A stretch of 54,279 bases of DNA from Candidatus Hydrogenedentota bacterium (GTDB taxonomy: Bacteria; Hydrogenedentota; Hydrogenedentia; Hydrogenedentales; CAILVY01). Positions 1 through 9,067 of the stretch are shown here, piece by piece (position 1 is the first letter of the stretch; each line of letters opens with the position of its first letter). The notes under the pieces were generated by a model that saw only the letters and a list, made by a program, of their open reading frames with translations, was not told the origin of the DNA and ran no database searches. Location: contig CAILVY010000007.1 of assembly GCA_903837785.1 (NCBI GenBank), forward strand, positions 1 through 54,279, written 5' to 3'. The position numbers and the translations under genes are program-made.

Positions 1-1387
1 GCACGAACACGGGATACTCCGAGAGGCCCGCGACTTTGACGAAAGTCTTCGGCCCTTCGATCACTTCTTTGTCGTCGAAGAGATAGCGCCAGCGGCCCTC
101 GGGCAGGGTGACTTCACGCTGGTCGCCCGGCGCGTAGAACGGCGCAACCAGCAGATCGTCGCCGAAGAGGTACTCGAACTTTGCCTTGAGCGGCCGCATC
201 AGGGGCTTGCCGCCTTCGTGGCAATTGGCGACGTGTGTGTACATGTAAGGGACGAGTTCCGTGTGGAGCCAGGAGAACTTCCGGATGATTTCGAGTTCCT
301 GAGGTGTGCGTTTCCACATCCGGCGTTCGCCGTGCCCGCCATTCAGGAAGAGGCCGTTAAACGTGGAGAACTGCGCCCAGCGAATGTAGATGTCAGGGGG
401 GATTTCGCTGCTGCCGTGATAGCCGGCCACGTCCGAACCCACCACGTTGTAGCCCAGCTTGGCACTTTCGAGGATGCACCAGATCGCGCGCTGGAGGCCG
501 CGCGATTTGTCGTCCCACGTGTGGCGGTTGTCGCCCACCCAATTCACGGGCGAGGCGTCAATTGGCGCAAACCCCTCGGGATGCGCGAACCAGGTGGGGC
601 TGTCAATCGAGCGGGCGAGCGTCACGAACTCGGGATTCTTCTCCAGCCCAAACCTGTATTCGTCGCGGTAGTAGTGGTCCATGTACCCGCGTGTGGTCAT
701 CCATCCGCTCTGGGTCTTCTTGTACGGAATGGGGACCGGGCCGACCTTCGTGGTGCAGAGCGTTCCCGTGCCGTCCAGCTTCCAGCCGTCGACGCCCCAA
801 TCCAGGACCTGCTGTTGCAGGCCGCGCCACCACGCGACGGCTTCCGGGTTCGTATAGTCGATGAAGCCGCCTTTCCCTTTCCACCACTTCGTCTCTTCGT
901 TTCCCCCGGCGAGATAGCCCTTTGCCGCCGCTTCCTGGAACCAGTCCGACGAGTCCCTGATTTCCGTGTCGTCGCTCTTGCTGTTGACCATGCAGGTCAT
1001 CCAGAGCACGACCCGGATGCCGCGGTCCTGCAAGTCCTTGAAGAACTTGGCCGGTTCGGGAAAGCGCTTTGTGTCCACCTGGAAGTCGTTGTAGCGCGTC
1101 GACCACGGGCTGTCGATGAGGACCGTGCGCACGGGGAAGTCGTTCTCGATATAGCCGTTGACGAGTTCCAGGGTGGAGTCCGCGGTATTGGCGTCGTCCT
1201 CCCACACCCAGCACTCGAGAGCCCAGGCCGGCGTGAGGGGCGGGCGGCCGTGCCGCTGCGCATTAAAGGGCATCCCCCACATGGGGAGGACGACGTAGGC
1301 ATAAAATAGCATCGCGATCAAGAGGAGCGCCCCGCCCACGGTCACTGCAATCTTCACCAGACAGCCTTGCTTCAGTTTCTCCCACAT
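1..1387 (-). CDS. GH31 family glycosidase, membrane-anchored, 3' end cut by the window
   Basis: Retaining alpha-glycosidase of glycoside hydrolase family 31, probably acting on alpha-linked sugars at the outer face of a membrane. About 462 codons are present and no stop is reached. Residues 9-34 form one hydrophobic segment (signal anchor). The barrel follows almost at once. The nucleophile motif DGWKLDG puts the catalytic Asp near residue 205, and WVGDNRHTWDD puts the acid/base Asp near 286. The C-terminal part has the family motif FEYLFGDDLLVAPFY and the PEGRW beta-sandwich start. The usual GH31 N-terminal beta-sandwich is absent, so the protein is shorter than typical members. The ATG at 1387 lies downstream of a divergent promoter. 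Family is clear; the exact substrate (glucose, xylose, sulfoquinovose or other) cannot be told. Confidence 0.9.
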   Translation of the reverse strand, partial: MWEKLKQGCLVKIAVTVGGALLLIAMLFYAYVVLPMWGMPFNAQRHGRPPLTPAWALECWVWEDDANTADSTLELVNGYIENDFPVRTVLIDSPWSTRYNDFQVDTKRFPEPAKFFKDLQDRGIRVVLWMTCMVNSKSDDTEIRDSSDWFQEAAAKGYLAGGNEETKWWKGKGGFIDYTNPEAVAWWRGLQQQVLDWGVDGWKLDGTGTLCTTKVGPVPIPYKKTQSGWMTTRGYMDHYYRDEYRFGLEKNPEFVTLARSIDSPTWFAHPEGFAPIDASPVNWVGDNRHTWDDKSRGLQRAIWCILESAKLGYNVVGSDVAGYHGSSEIPPDIYIRWAQFSTFNGLFLNGGHGERRMWKRTPQELEIIRKFSWLHTELVPYMYTHVANCHEGGKPLMRPLKAKFEYLFGDDLLVAPFYAPGDQREVTLPEGRWRYLFDDKEVIEGPKTFVKVAGLSEYPVFV

Positions 1388-1439
1388 GGACACTTCGACT
1401 CCCTTGGCGTTGTGGAATGAGAAAACCCGTAATCGAAAT

Positions 1440-1469
1440 ATGATAGCGTTTTCCGCCGGGCATTGTCAC
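1440..1469 (-). promoter_or_regulatory. Predicted sigma70 promoter of the GH31 gene
   Basis: Read on the minus strand there is a GTGACA -35-like box (1469-1464) and a TATCAT -10-like box (1445-1440) separated by 18 bases, about 50 bases upstream of the GH31 start. It is divergent from and close to the promoter of the MFS gene, so both may share regulation. Pattern match only. Confidence 0.45.
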
Positions 1470-1483
1470 GAAACCGGACGTTT

Positions 1484-1513
1484 TTGCATTGGCGGAACAC
1501 GAACCCATATGAT
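1484..1513 (+). promoter_or_regulatory. Predicted sigma70 promoter of the MFS permease gene
   Basis: TTGCAT (1484-1489) and TATGAT (1508-1513) with an 18-base spacer, about 60 bases before the GTG start. Its divergent arrangement with the GH31 promoter suggests coordinated control. Pattern match only. Confidence 0.5.
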
Positions 1514-1574
1514 ACTGACTTCATTTCGGACGGGGTGGTTTCCGCGGATGCGGGTCTAGCGAAAGGAGAGTCTT

Positions 1575-2771
1575 GTGAGTTCCATACTGTACGGCCAATT
1601 GAGCCTGATGATGTTCCTCGAGTACGCGATCTGGGGCGCCTGGGCGCCGGTCCTGGCAGCCTATCTGCTCGGAAACATGAAGTTTAGCGGCAAGCAGACG
1701 GGTTGGATCTACGCGACCCTGTGGCTTGCCTGCATTATCTCGCCATTCATTGGCGGACAGATCGCTGACCGCTGGGTCGCCGCGGAGTATTTCCTGGCGG
1801 CGGTACACCTGGTGGGCGGCGTCCTGCTGCTTTGGGCGGCGTGGCAACGCGCCTTCTGGGGCCTCTTCGTGCTCATGGGCGTGTATTCATTGCTCTATGC
1901 GCCCACCATGGCCCTGACGAATTCGGTGATGTTCGGCCACTTGACGGATCCCGACGCCCAGGCAGGCATGATCCGCGTGTGGGGTACGATCGGCTGGATC
2001 GCTGCCGGGTGGGGGCTCACCGTATGGCGCCGCACGGGCAAACAGCCGGTAAACGTGTCCGACAGCCTGCTTCTCGCGGGCGTGCTCTCGCTGGCCATGG
2101 GTGTCTTCTGTTTTGCGCTGCCGCACACGCCGCCGCCGGAACACCCGGGCAATCCCCTGGCGTTTCTCGGTGCGCTCAGCATGCTGAAGGACCCCATGTT
2201 CCTGGTCTTCCTCGTCATCTCCTTCGTCGTGACCACCGAATTGCAGTTCTACTACGTGCCCACGGCCCCGTTCCTCGAAGACTTGGGCGTCAAGAACAAG
2301 AATATCCCGGCCGTCATGACCATCGCGCAGATTGCGGAGATCGTGGGCATGGCCGTACTCCTTCCGCTGTGCATGAAGACTTTCGGCATCCGGTGGGTGC
2401 TGGTGCTGGGCGTGGTCGCCTGGCCGTTGCGTTACGTCATTTTCGCCCTGATGCGGCCCGTCTGGCTGGTCATCGCCTCGCTGGGCTTCCACGGGATCGG
2501 CTACACCTTCTTCTTCTTCGCGGGACAGATGTTCGTGGACAAGGTTGCCCCGCCGGACGTTCGGGCCTCGGCGCAAGGCCTGATCTTCATTGTCACACTG
2601 GGACTGGGGAACTTCATTGGAACCCAGTTCACCGGTGTGATTCTCGACTACTTCAAGACGGAAGACGGCAAATTCAAGTGGCGCCCGATCTTTCTTATCC
2701 CCTGTGCGCTGACCATCGCCTGCGCGTTGGCGTTCATCGCCTTCTTTGATCCCGGAGTTTCCCCCAAGTAA
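1575..2771 (+). CDS. MFS permease, nucleoside:H+ symporter-like (NupG type)
   Basis: A 398-residue inner-membrane carrier of the major facilitator superfamily with about 12 hydrophobic segments. The opening LSLMMFLEYAIWGAWAPVL and the following motifs TGWIYATLWLACIISPFIGG and AGMIRVWGTIGWIAAGW match the nucleoside:H+ symporter branch (TC 2.A.1.10). In planctomycete-type bacteria such carriers often sit by sugar-degrading enzymes, so a nucleoside or sugar substrate is equally possible. The start is GTG with a clear AGGAG six bases upstream. It is divergent from the GH31 gene, which suggests import of a product of that enzyme (inference). A strong hairpin terminator follows. Confidence 0.88.
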   Translation: MSSILYGQLSLMMFLEYAIWGAWAPVLAAYLLGNMKFSGKQTGWIYATLWLACIISPFIGGQIADRWVAAEYFLAAVHLVGGVLLLWAAWQRAFWGLFVLMGVYSLLYAPTMALTNSVMFGHLTDPDAQAGMIRVWGTIGWIAAGWGLTVWRRTGKQPVNVSDSLLLAGVLSLAMGVFCFALPHTPPPEHPGNPLAFLGALSMLKDPMFLVFLVISFVVTTELQFYYVPTAPFLEDLGVKNKNIPAVMTIAQIAEIVGMAVLLPLCMKTFGIRWVLVLGVVAWPLRYVIFALMRPVWLVIASLGFHGIGYTFFFFAGQMFVDKVAPPDVRASAQGLIFIVTLGLGNFIGTQFTGVILDYFKTEDGKFKWRPIFLIPCALTIACALAFIAFFDPGVSPK

Positions 2772-2787
2772 GTGCCCGAATAGAAAT

Positions 2788-2833
2788 CCCCGGGCCCCGG
2801 CGCTGTCAAGATGCCGGGGCCCGGGTCTTCTTT
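2788..2833. terminator. Hairpin terminator between convergent genes
   Basis: A perfect 13-base inverted repeat (2789-2801 with 2813-2825) with an 11-base loop is followed on the plus strand by the T-rich run TCTTCTTT. It lies between the stop of the MFS gene and the stop of the convergent regulator gene and can serve the MFS gene; service in the other direction is less clear because no long T run is seen there. Confidence 0.75.
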
Positions 2834-2838
2834 GCAGC

Positions 2839-3261
2839 TTACACGGCGCTGGCCAGCCGGGTCTGCAGCGCGTCGAGCGCATCCGAGACAACCGGGTTGC
2901 CGGCCGAATCAATGGCCTTGCGCAGTTTCGGAATCGCGCCGCCGACTTTCCTGCCGCCCCGCGCGGTGCCGAACAAGTGCCGGCTGACCGTGGACTGGGT
3001 CAGGTTCAGGATGGCCGCGATGTCCTCCTGGGTCTTGCCATACAAGTAATAGAGCTTCACGACTTCCCGCTGCCGCCCGGTCAGTTCCGTGTCAATCAGG
3101 GAATGCACCACGGGGCTGACGCTCTGAAAGAAGTCGCGGAAGGCGTAACGCCGTTCCTGATCGATTTCAGTCTCAAACCACAAACCGGCACTGGCGGGGA
3201 TGCGATCAAGCGCCGCTACATCGGCCGGGATCTCCCAAAACGCTGGGTTGAAGTTCGCCAT
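2839..3261 (-). CDS. Small sigma-70 region-4-like DNA-binding protein
   Basis: A 140-residue protein whose residues ~75-125 match a sigma-factor region 4 helix-turn-helix: LTGRQREVVKLYYLYGKTQ, then EDIAAILNLTQSTVSRHL. It lacks the region 2 that binds the -10 element and RNA polymerase core, so it is probably a stand-alone regulator or adaptor and not a functional sigma factor. The N-terminal 70 residues match nothing I recognise. The ATG at 3261 has GAGGAG nine bases upstream; an in-frame GTG at 3294 would add 11 mostly acidic residues and is less likely. It is monocistronic and convergent with the MFS gene. Confidence 0.7.
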   Translation of the reverse strand: MANFNPAFWEIPADVAALDRIPASAGLWFETEIDQERRYAFRDFFQSVSPVVHSLIDTELTGRQREVVKLYYLYGKTQEDIAAILNLTQSTVSRHLFGTARGGRKVGGAIPKLRKAIDSAGNPVVSDALDALQTRLASAV

Positions 3262-3960
3262 GGTCTCCGTCTCCTCTCGTTCTTCCTCGTCCACTTTCCG
3301 TTCCCGCCGCCGCCGTTCGCCATTGGAGTCGCTGCATTCGCTTGAACGTTCGATGCACTCGCTTCATACGCCGGTTCTCCTTGTTGGTTTGAGTCCACAT
3401 GATATAAGCAAACGCCGCAGGTGGCTTTTGGGTCCGCCTGCGGCGCTGTCTACGGTGGTGTGAGATTGGGTTAGCTCATTAAGTGCTTTCCCCAGGCCGC
3501 GAGCCGCCGGACCCAAAGCGATGGAGCATCGCTCGTACGCGAGTAATGCGCCACATCGGCGAGATTTGCGTTCGCTTATAGTTCATGGTCCGGTGTTCCT
3601 AACCTGTTGCACTAACGATAGCAAATTGCTGGAAGGAAAACAACCAGCTTTCAACCATACACAGGCGTATGCATACTTCCGGAGGAGAGGGCCGGCCCGC
3701 GCGCCCGGAGCAGCCCGAGACGCGAGCAACGCGCGGCAAGAGCGCCTAAACAACTGACATCCAAGATGTTAGGTACGTCGAGCTGCCTTCGGGGCCGCAT
3801 CCGCATCTGGAAGAAGGAGGGCTGGTTCCGCCATGCTTCACCTCATCCGCGAAACTTCGTCCTGCCGTTCTTCGCGGCGGCCACGCGCCCCGCGGGCGAA
3901 ACGGGCTGGCGAATCAGTGGTCAATCAGGTAGACTCGGCGGTCAGGGAGCCGAGAGTGTA
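3262..3960. other. Gene-poor spacer with one hairpin
   Basis: No convincing coding sequence is seen. Short open frames here have no recognisable domain, and the frame of the downstream phosphoesterase is open back to 3766 but starts naturally at 3961. A 12-base stem (3413-3424 with 3434-3445, one G-T pair) with a 9-base loop lies upstream of the small regulator gene. It is not followed by a clean T run on either strand, so its role is unclear. Confidence 0.5.
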
Positions 3961-4890
3961 ATGGCGAAGAAGAGACTCTGTTTGAGTGTCTTGCTGGCTT
4001 TCGCGGCCGGATGCGGCCGCGAGGGGGACATTCCATTCCCGGCGGCCACGGGCCCCGAGTACACGTTTCTGGTGCTTGCGGACACGCACTATGGCTTGTC
4101 GCAATGGGACGACAATGAAGCGGCGAACAAGGCGGCGATCGACCGCATGAACTTGTTGCCGGGAACGCCGTATCCCTCGGAGGCGGGCGGCGGCGCGGTG
4201 GGTGCGCCGCTGGCCGCGATTGTGGCGGGCGACCTGACGGATACGGGGGAGTTTCTGAACTGGCACGGCTACTGGATCTTCGGCCGGCACGACGGGTTCA
4301 AGCGTGATTACGGGCAACGGGGCGAGGGGCGGATTCACTGCCCGGTGATCGCGGGCTACGGCAACCATGACATCACGGAGCAGCGGACCGCCGTGGCGGA
4401 CGCGTTGCGGGCACGGAACGGGCGCTGGTCCGGAGCGAATCTCTCCGGAGATCACCTGCATGTGTCCTGGGACTGGGGATCGGTTCATTTCGTGCATCTG
4501 AATCTCTATCCCGGCGGCCCGGGGGATGCACGCGACAGTCTGGGCTTCCTCAAAGACGATCTCGAACAGCAGGTCGGGGAAAGCCGGCGCCCCGTCGTGA
4601 TCTTCCATCATTATGGCTTCGACCCCTTCAGCTTCGAGGAGCGGTGGTGGACGGAGCAGGAACGCGCGGCGTATTTCAACGTGATCGAGCCCTATCATGT
4701 GCTGGCGATCTTCAATGGGCACCTCCACGATCAGGGACATCGGGTGTGGCAGGGCATTGACGCCTACACCGCCGGAAAAGCGGGGGATGGGTGCTTTCTC
4801 GTGGTGCATATGCTCCCGGACAAGATGGTGGTCGCCGGCCGCACGAGTCAAGGCTGGGGCGCCAGTTGGACCCAATCGCTGCAGCCATGA
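3961..4890 (+). CDS. Lipoprotein metallophosphoesterase (calcineurin-like)
   Basis: A 309-residue predicted lipoprotein phosphoesterase. The N-terminus has KK-R, a hydrophobic stretch and the lipobox AAGC with the lipidated Cys at residue 18. All metallophosphatase motifs are present in order: D-x-H in LVLADTHYG, GDLTD, GNHD in GYGNHDI, a His pair in IFHHYGFD, and GHxH in NGHLHDQGH. These bind two metal ions and hydrolyse phosphate esters or nucleotides; the substrate cannot be told. The ATG at 3961 is preferred over the upstream in-frame start at 3766 because it places the signal peptide at the terminus. It stands alone between two spacers. Confidence 0.88.
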   Translation: MAKKRLCLSVLLAFAAGCGREGDIPFPAATGPEYTFLVLADTHYGLSQWDDNEAANKAAIDRMNLLPGTPYPSEAGGGAVGAPLAAIVAGDLTDTGEFLNWHGYWIFGRHDGFKRDYGQRGEGRIHCPVIAGYGNHDITEQRTAVADALRARNGRWSGANLSGDHLHVSWDWGSVHFVHLNLYPGGPGDARDSLGFLKDDLEQQVGESRRPVVIFHHYGFDPFSFEERWWTEQERAAYFNVIEPYHVLAIFNGHLHDQGHRVWQGIDAYTAGKAGDGCFLVVHMLPDKMVVAGRTSQGWGASWTQSLQP

Positions 4891-5351
4891 CACCGCTGCC
4901 CCTGCCCGCGGCGGGGGTGCAAGAACTGGTCGATATGTCAAGAGTTTGTCAGCCTTGAACAAGCGTCGGTCGGGAAGAACCCGGTCTCAAGCGCCGAAAA
5001 CGTTCTCAATGCGGGGAAAGCACGCGATGGCTGCCGGCCCGCGTCATGTGGAATGGAAGTTGCTCACCTTGTTGGCGACAGGCGGTCCGGCAGGGGCTGT
5101 GGGCCGCCCTGCAAGTGCCCTTTGAAGGCTCCGGTGAGGACACTGAGGGTGTCCGGCGCGGGTGCAGAAGGATCGCGTCGGACGCCCGCCAGGGAATAGT
5201 CTTCCGGCGGCTGCTTGTTGGCCTCATTAGTGATGTTCAAGCAGCGCATCTATCGGGCTGAAGAGGGCGGAGAGCACATCGTTCCGGCCCGCGTCTTCGC
5301 GTGTGGCGCAGACAGCTTGCGAAGCCCGAGGGCGAGACCGGAGGTTGAGAC
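4891..5351. other. Spacer without recognised gene
   Basis: Several short frames are open on both strands but none shows a recognisable domain, a good ribosome binding site or conserved-looking composition. I see no RNA gene or clear terminator. Confidence 0.5.
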
Positions 5352-5981
5352 ATGGCCAAGCTGATGTATCTTGAAGCATCGCCGCGGAAGGAACGTTCGT
5401 CCTCCATCGCGGTGGCGCAGGAGTTCCTGAAATCCTATGCGGCGGCGCATCCCGGCGACGCCATCGAGACAGTGGATTTGTGGTCGTTTCCTCTGCCGGA
5501 GTTCGATGGGGCGGCGATCAATGCCAAGTACAATGTCATGCATGGCTTGCCGCACTCGGCTGCGGAAGAGGTGGCCTGGAAGGAGGTGCGCGCGGTCTTT
5601 ACTCATTTCAGCGCGGCCGACAAATACGTGTTCAGTCTGCCGATGTGGAATTTCGGGATTCCGTACAAGCTGAAGCACTTCTTCGACGTCATCGTGCAGC
5701 CGGGCTTGGCCTTCAACTTCTCGCCGGAAACCGGATACACGGGACTCGTTACGAACAAGCCCGCCGCACTCATCTATGCGCGGGGCGGAGAATACTCGTC
5801 CAACGCCGCTTCGAAAGCAGCGGATCTACAGATCGCGTACATGGAATTGATCCTGGGCTTCATCGGCTTCACGCAATTCCATTCGATCGTGGTTGAACCG
5901 ACCCTGAGTGCGCCGGAACAGTCGAAAGCCACGGTGGCCGCCGCGAAGGCGCAGGCGGCCAGGCTCGCGGCGGAGTTCTGA
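5352..5981 (+). CDS. azoR: FMN-dependent NADH-azoreductase / flavodoxin-fold quinone reductase
   Basis: A 209-residue flavodoxin-like fold oxidoreductase of the AzoR family. It uses FMN and NAD(P)H for two-electron reduction of quinones and azo compounds in the cytoplasm. The FMN phosphate loop SPRKERSSS is at residues 10-18 and the AzoR signature PMWNFGIPYKLKHFFD at about 97-112; length is normal for the family. GGAGG lies upstream of the ATG. An aldo-keto reductase begins 69 bases after its stop on the same strand, and the two could be cotranscribed as a detoxification pair (inference). Confidence 0.88.
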   Translation: MAKLMYLEASPRKERSSSIAVAQEFLKSYAAAHPGDAIETVDLWSFPLPEFDGAAINAKYNVMHGLPHSAAEEVAWKEVRAVFTHFSAADKYVFSLPMWNFGIPYKLKHFFDVIVQPGLAFNFSPETGYTGLVTNKPAALIYARGGEYSSNAASKAADLQIAYMELILGFIGFTQFHSIVVEPTLSAPEQSKATVAAAKAQAARLAAEF

Positions 5982-6050
5982 CGGACGGCCGCCGCCCATC
6001 GCGGCACGAGGCCTCTGGAAGGGCGAGCGACACGAGGAAAGGGACAGGCC

Positions 6051-7091
6051 ATGCGCTATCGTCGTTTGGGCAAGACCGGCATCTACGTATCGCAATTGTG
6101 CCTCGGGACGATGACATTCGGGGGCAAGGGCTTCTGGGAGGTGATTGGGCGCTTGTCCGCGAAGGAAGCGGAAGTCATGATCGGCACGGCGCTCGATGCG
6201 GGCGTGAACTTCCTGGATACGGCGAATGTGTACGCGGAGGGTGAATCGGAGCATTTCGTGGGGGCGGCATTGGCCTCGCTGGGACGGCCCCGTGATCAAG
6301 TGGTCGTGGCGACGAAAGTGCGGCTGCGGATGGGGCCCGGGCCGAATCAGGTGGGTCTGTCGCGCGCGCACATCTTCTCGGCGATTGATGCAAGCCTGAA
6401 ACGCCTTGGCCTGGACCACGTCGACTTGTATCAGATTCACGGGGTGGACATCGATACGCCGATCGAGGAAACCGTGGACGCGCTCGATGCGCTCGTGCGC
6501 GCGGGCAAGGTTCGTTATGCGGGCTTCTGCAATCTGCCCGCCTGGATCGCGATGAAGGCGCTCGCCCATTCCGACAAGCATCACCTCGCACGTTTTGTCA
6601 GCGCGCAGATGTACTACTCGATCGCGGGCCGGGACATCGAGCGGGAAGTGGTGCCGCTCTGCGAAGATCAGGGACTGGCCGTCCTGCCCTGGAGTCCGCT
6701 GGCCGGCGGGCTGCTTTCGGGCAAGTTCGACCTGGAGAAGCCCGGGCCGGAGGGGGCGCGGCGAAGCACGTTCGATTTCCCGCCGGTGGACCTCGAGCGG
6801 GCCGCAGTGGTGCTGAAGGCGATGCGGGCCGTGGCCGCGGAGACGGGAGTCTCCGTCGCGCGCGTGGCACTTGCCTGGCAGTTGACGCGCCCGTTTGTGA
6901 CGAGTGTGATTATCGGGGCGAAGACGCCGGAGCAGCTCCAGGACAACCTCGCCGCGGTCGACGTGCAGCTTTCGCCTGAGCAGATCGCGGAACTGGACGA
7001 GGCGAGCGCGCTGCCTTCCGAATATCCGGGCTGGATGGTTGAGCGCCAGAACCGCGATCGCCACCCACCGGTTCCTCCCGTCACCACCTGA
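6051..7091 (+). CDS. Aldo/keto reductase
   Basis: A 346-residue NADPH-dependent aldo/keto reductase with a TIM-barrel fold. The catalytic tetrad is intact: Asp56 and Tyr61 in FLDTANVYAEGESE, Lys89 in VVATKV and His130 in DLYQIHGVD. The cofactor end is seen in VIIGAKTPEQLQDNL. It reduces aldehydes or ketones to alcohols; the start LGKTGIYVSQLCLGTMTFGG resembles the YajO/Tas-like branch. The ATG follows GAGGAAAGGG. It is co-oriented with the azoreductase 69 bases upstream. Confidence 0.92.
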   Translation: MRYRRLGKTGIYVSQLCLGTMTFGGKGFWEVIGRLSAKEAEVMIGTALDAGVNFLDTANVYAEGESEHFVGAALASLGRPRDQVVVATKVRLRMGPGPNQVGLSRAHIFSAIDASLKRLGLDHVDLYQIHGVDIDTPIEETVDALDALVRAGKVRYAGFCNLPAWIAMKALAHSDKHHLARFVSAQMYYSIAGRDIEREVVPLCEDQGLAVLPWSPLAGGLLSGKFDLEKPGPEGARRSTFDFPPVDLERAAVVLKAMRAVAAETGVSVARVALAWQLTRPFVTSVIIGAKTPEQLQDNLAAVDVQLSPEQIAELDEASALPSEYPGWMVERQNRDRHPPVPPVTT

Positions 7092-7226
7092 TCCGGGCCG
7101 TCGCGCGCAACCGGGCCAACGGGCGCATTGAGAATTCCGCCGCGTTCCTATATAACGATCAAGGGCCGAATGGCCCGGCCGGAGGGGGTAGCGGAGGTGT
7201 TTTTGCTATCGTGGAGGGTGAAGGGC

Positions 7227-8885
7227 ATGGCATCTGCATTCGTGGTGCGTTTCTTCTGCCTGGCATTGCTGCTCGCATTCCTGACGGGATGCCCCTACTG
7301 CGGGATGAGCTATGACCGCCTCATGGTTCCCATGAGTGACGGCGTGCGGCTGGACTCGGTGATCATCCACCCGAAAGGCGAAGGCCCGTGGCCGACAATC
7401 CTCTTTCGCACGCCTTATGACGAACTGGGGAGTTCGGACTACGCGCGGTGGGTCGAACGGGGCTACGCCGTGCTTGCCCAGAACACGCGGGGGCGATACG
7501 CGTCGGAAGGGGATGACCTCGCGTTCGCGGCGGACGGCTGGGGCCTGCCGGAACTGGGCGGGCACCGCGACGGTGTGGACACGCTCGAGTGGGCGGTCGC
7601 GCAACCCTGGTGCAACGGCCGCATCGGAACCTATGGGATGTCGGCCTGCGGCATCACGCAGAACCTGCTGGCCGGCGCCGCCCCCGGACATCTCTACGCC
7701 CAATGGATCGACCGCGCCCCTTCGAGCATGTACGATCATGCGGTGTTCCACGGCGGCGCGTTCCGCCAGGAACAGGTCCTGGGATGGCTCCAACTGGCGG
7801 CCTTCGGCAGCAGTTCGCTCGAGATGTTCTCCGCGCATCCCTACTACGATGAAGTCTGGTCGGCTTTTGACATCACCGAGCGCCAGGGCCATCGCAACTA
7901 TCCGGTGGTCGTCCGCGCGGGGTGGTACGACACTTTCCTGCAGGGATCCATCGACAACTTCACGTCGATCCGCGACGAGGGCGGCCCCGTCGCCCAGCGC
8001 GAATCGAAGCTGATCATCTCGCTGTGTTCGCACACGATCAACACGGGGGCGATTTCATGGCCGGACGAGGGCGTTGGCCTGCCGCCGGGATACAGCGAGG
8101 AGCGTTTCCAGGATCGCTACGTGCAGGGTCTTAAGAATGGATTCGACGAGCTCCCGCGCGTGGCCTACTACCTCATGGGCGACCTGACCCGCGGTGACGG
8201 CCCGGGGAACGAGTGGCGCTACGCCGACGACTGGCCTGTCCCCGCCATGGCGGCCTATTTCTACTTCCACAACGACGGGCAATTGCGGACGACCCCGCCG
8301 CCTCCCGATGCCAGCCCGGTCTCGTATCTCTATGATCCCACGGACCCGGTGCCCACCGTGGGCGGCGCGAATCTGGTTCTGATGAGCGGAAATCATGATC
8401 AGCGGAATATCGAGACCCGCCCCGACGTGCTCCTCTTTGAGTACGGCCCGCTCGACGAACCCCTCGCGGTGGCGGGACGCATCTGGGTGACGCTCTACGC
8501 CTCCTCCGATCGTGTGGATACGGATTTCACGGCCAAGCTCACGGACGTCTACCCGGACGGACAGTCCATTCTTCTGTGCGACGGTATTGTCAAAGGCCGG
8601 TGCAGAAACGGCACGGATCATGGCGAGATCATGGCGCCGGGCACAGTCTACAGGTTCCCCATCGACCTGACTTCCACCGCGATCGTCTTCGACACGGGCC
8701 ATCGTATACGGGTGGCCGTGTCCTCCAGCAATGCGCCGCGATTTGCCCCCAATCCCAATACCGGCGCCGCGCTCAGCCCCTACGATCCGCTGGAACCCGT
8801 GGTGGCAACCAACACAATCTGGATGAATGAAAGCAACCCATCCGCCATTGTGCTGCCCCTCGTCCCGCTCGACGGCAACACCTGA
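7227..8885 (+). CDS. CocE/NonD-type alpha/beta hydrolase, lipoprotein
   Basis: A 552-residue hydrolase of the X-Pro dipeptidyl-peptidase/cocaine-esterase (S15) family. The N-terminus is a signal peptide with lipobox LTGC followed by PYCG. The catalytic Ser lies in GTYGMSACG (residue 139). The first domain holds the family pattern DGVRLDSVI, FRTPYD and QNTRGRYASEGD, and the C-terminal ~190 residues form the jelly-roll domain (GRIWVTLYASSDRVDTDFTAKL). It likely cleaves acyl or peptide bonds of small molecules at the cell surface. The frame is open upstream to 7128, but the ATG at 7227 has GGAGGG before it and starts the signal peptide. Confidence 0.87.
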   Translation: MASAFVVRFFCLALLLAFLTGCPYCGMSYDRLMVPMSDGVRLDSVIIHPKGEGPWPTILFRTPYDELGSSDYARWVERGYAVLAQNTRGRYASEGDDLAFAADGWGLPELGGHRDGVDTLEWAVAQPWCNGRIGTYGMSACGITQNLLAGAAPGHLYAQWIDRAPSSMYDHAVFHGGAFRQEQVLGWLQLAAFGSSSLEMFSAHPYYDEVWSAFDITERQGHRNYPVVVRAGWYDTFLQGSIDNFTSIRDEGGPVAQRESKLIISLCSHTINTGAISWPDEGVGLPPGYSEERFQDRYVQGLKNGFDELPRVAYYLMGDLTRGDGPGNEWRYADDWPVPAMAAYFYFHNDGQLRTTPPPPDASPVSYLYDPTDPVPTVGGANLVLMSGNHDQRNIETRPDVLLFEYGPLDEPLAVAGRIWVTLYASSDRVDTDFTAKLTDVYPDGQSILLCDGIVKGRCRNGTDHGEIMAPGTVYRFPIDLTSTAIVFDTGHRIRVAVSSSNAPRFAPNPNTGAALSPYDPLEPVVATNTIWMNESNPSAIVLPLVPLDGNT

Positions 8886-9067
8886 GATCAATATTCCCCG
8901 CCCACGAACGCGCCCGTTTCTGAAGGCGTTGCGTTATCGCAGGGTGGGTCCGTTGCGCTGCACCCACCCCACGAATGAGCAGGGTCGAGGATGACTTTCG
9001 GGGGGCGCACGCGTCAGAATGGGCGGAGCGTTGCGGCCGGCAGGATAACAGCGAAGAGGAGGGCGCC

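Noticed and set aside
3521..3757. Small open frame in the spacer before the phosphoesterase
   Set aside because: No domain, no ribosome binding site and no coding-like composition.
7128..7226. Extended start of the CocE-type hydrolase
   Set aside because: The signal peptide and ribosome binding site place the start at 7227.
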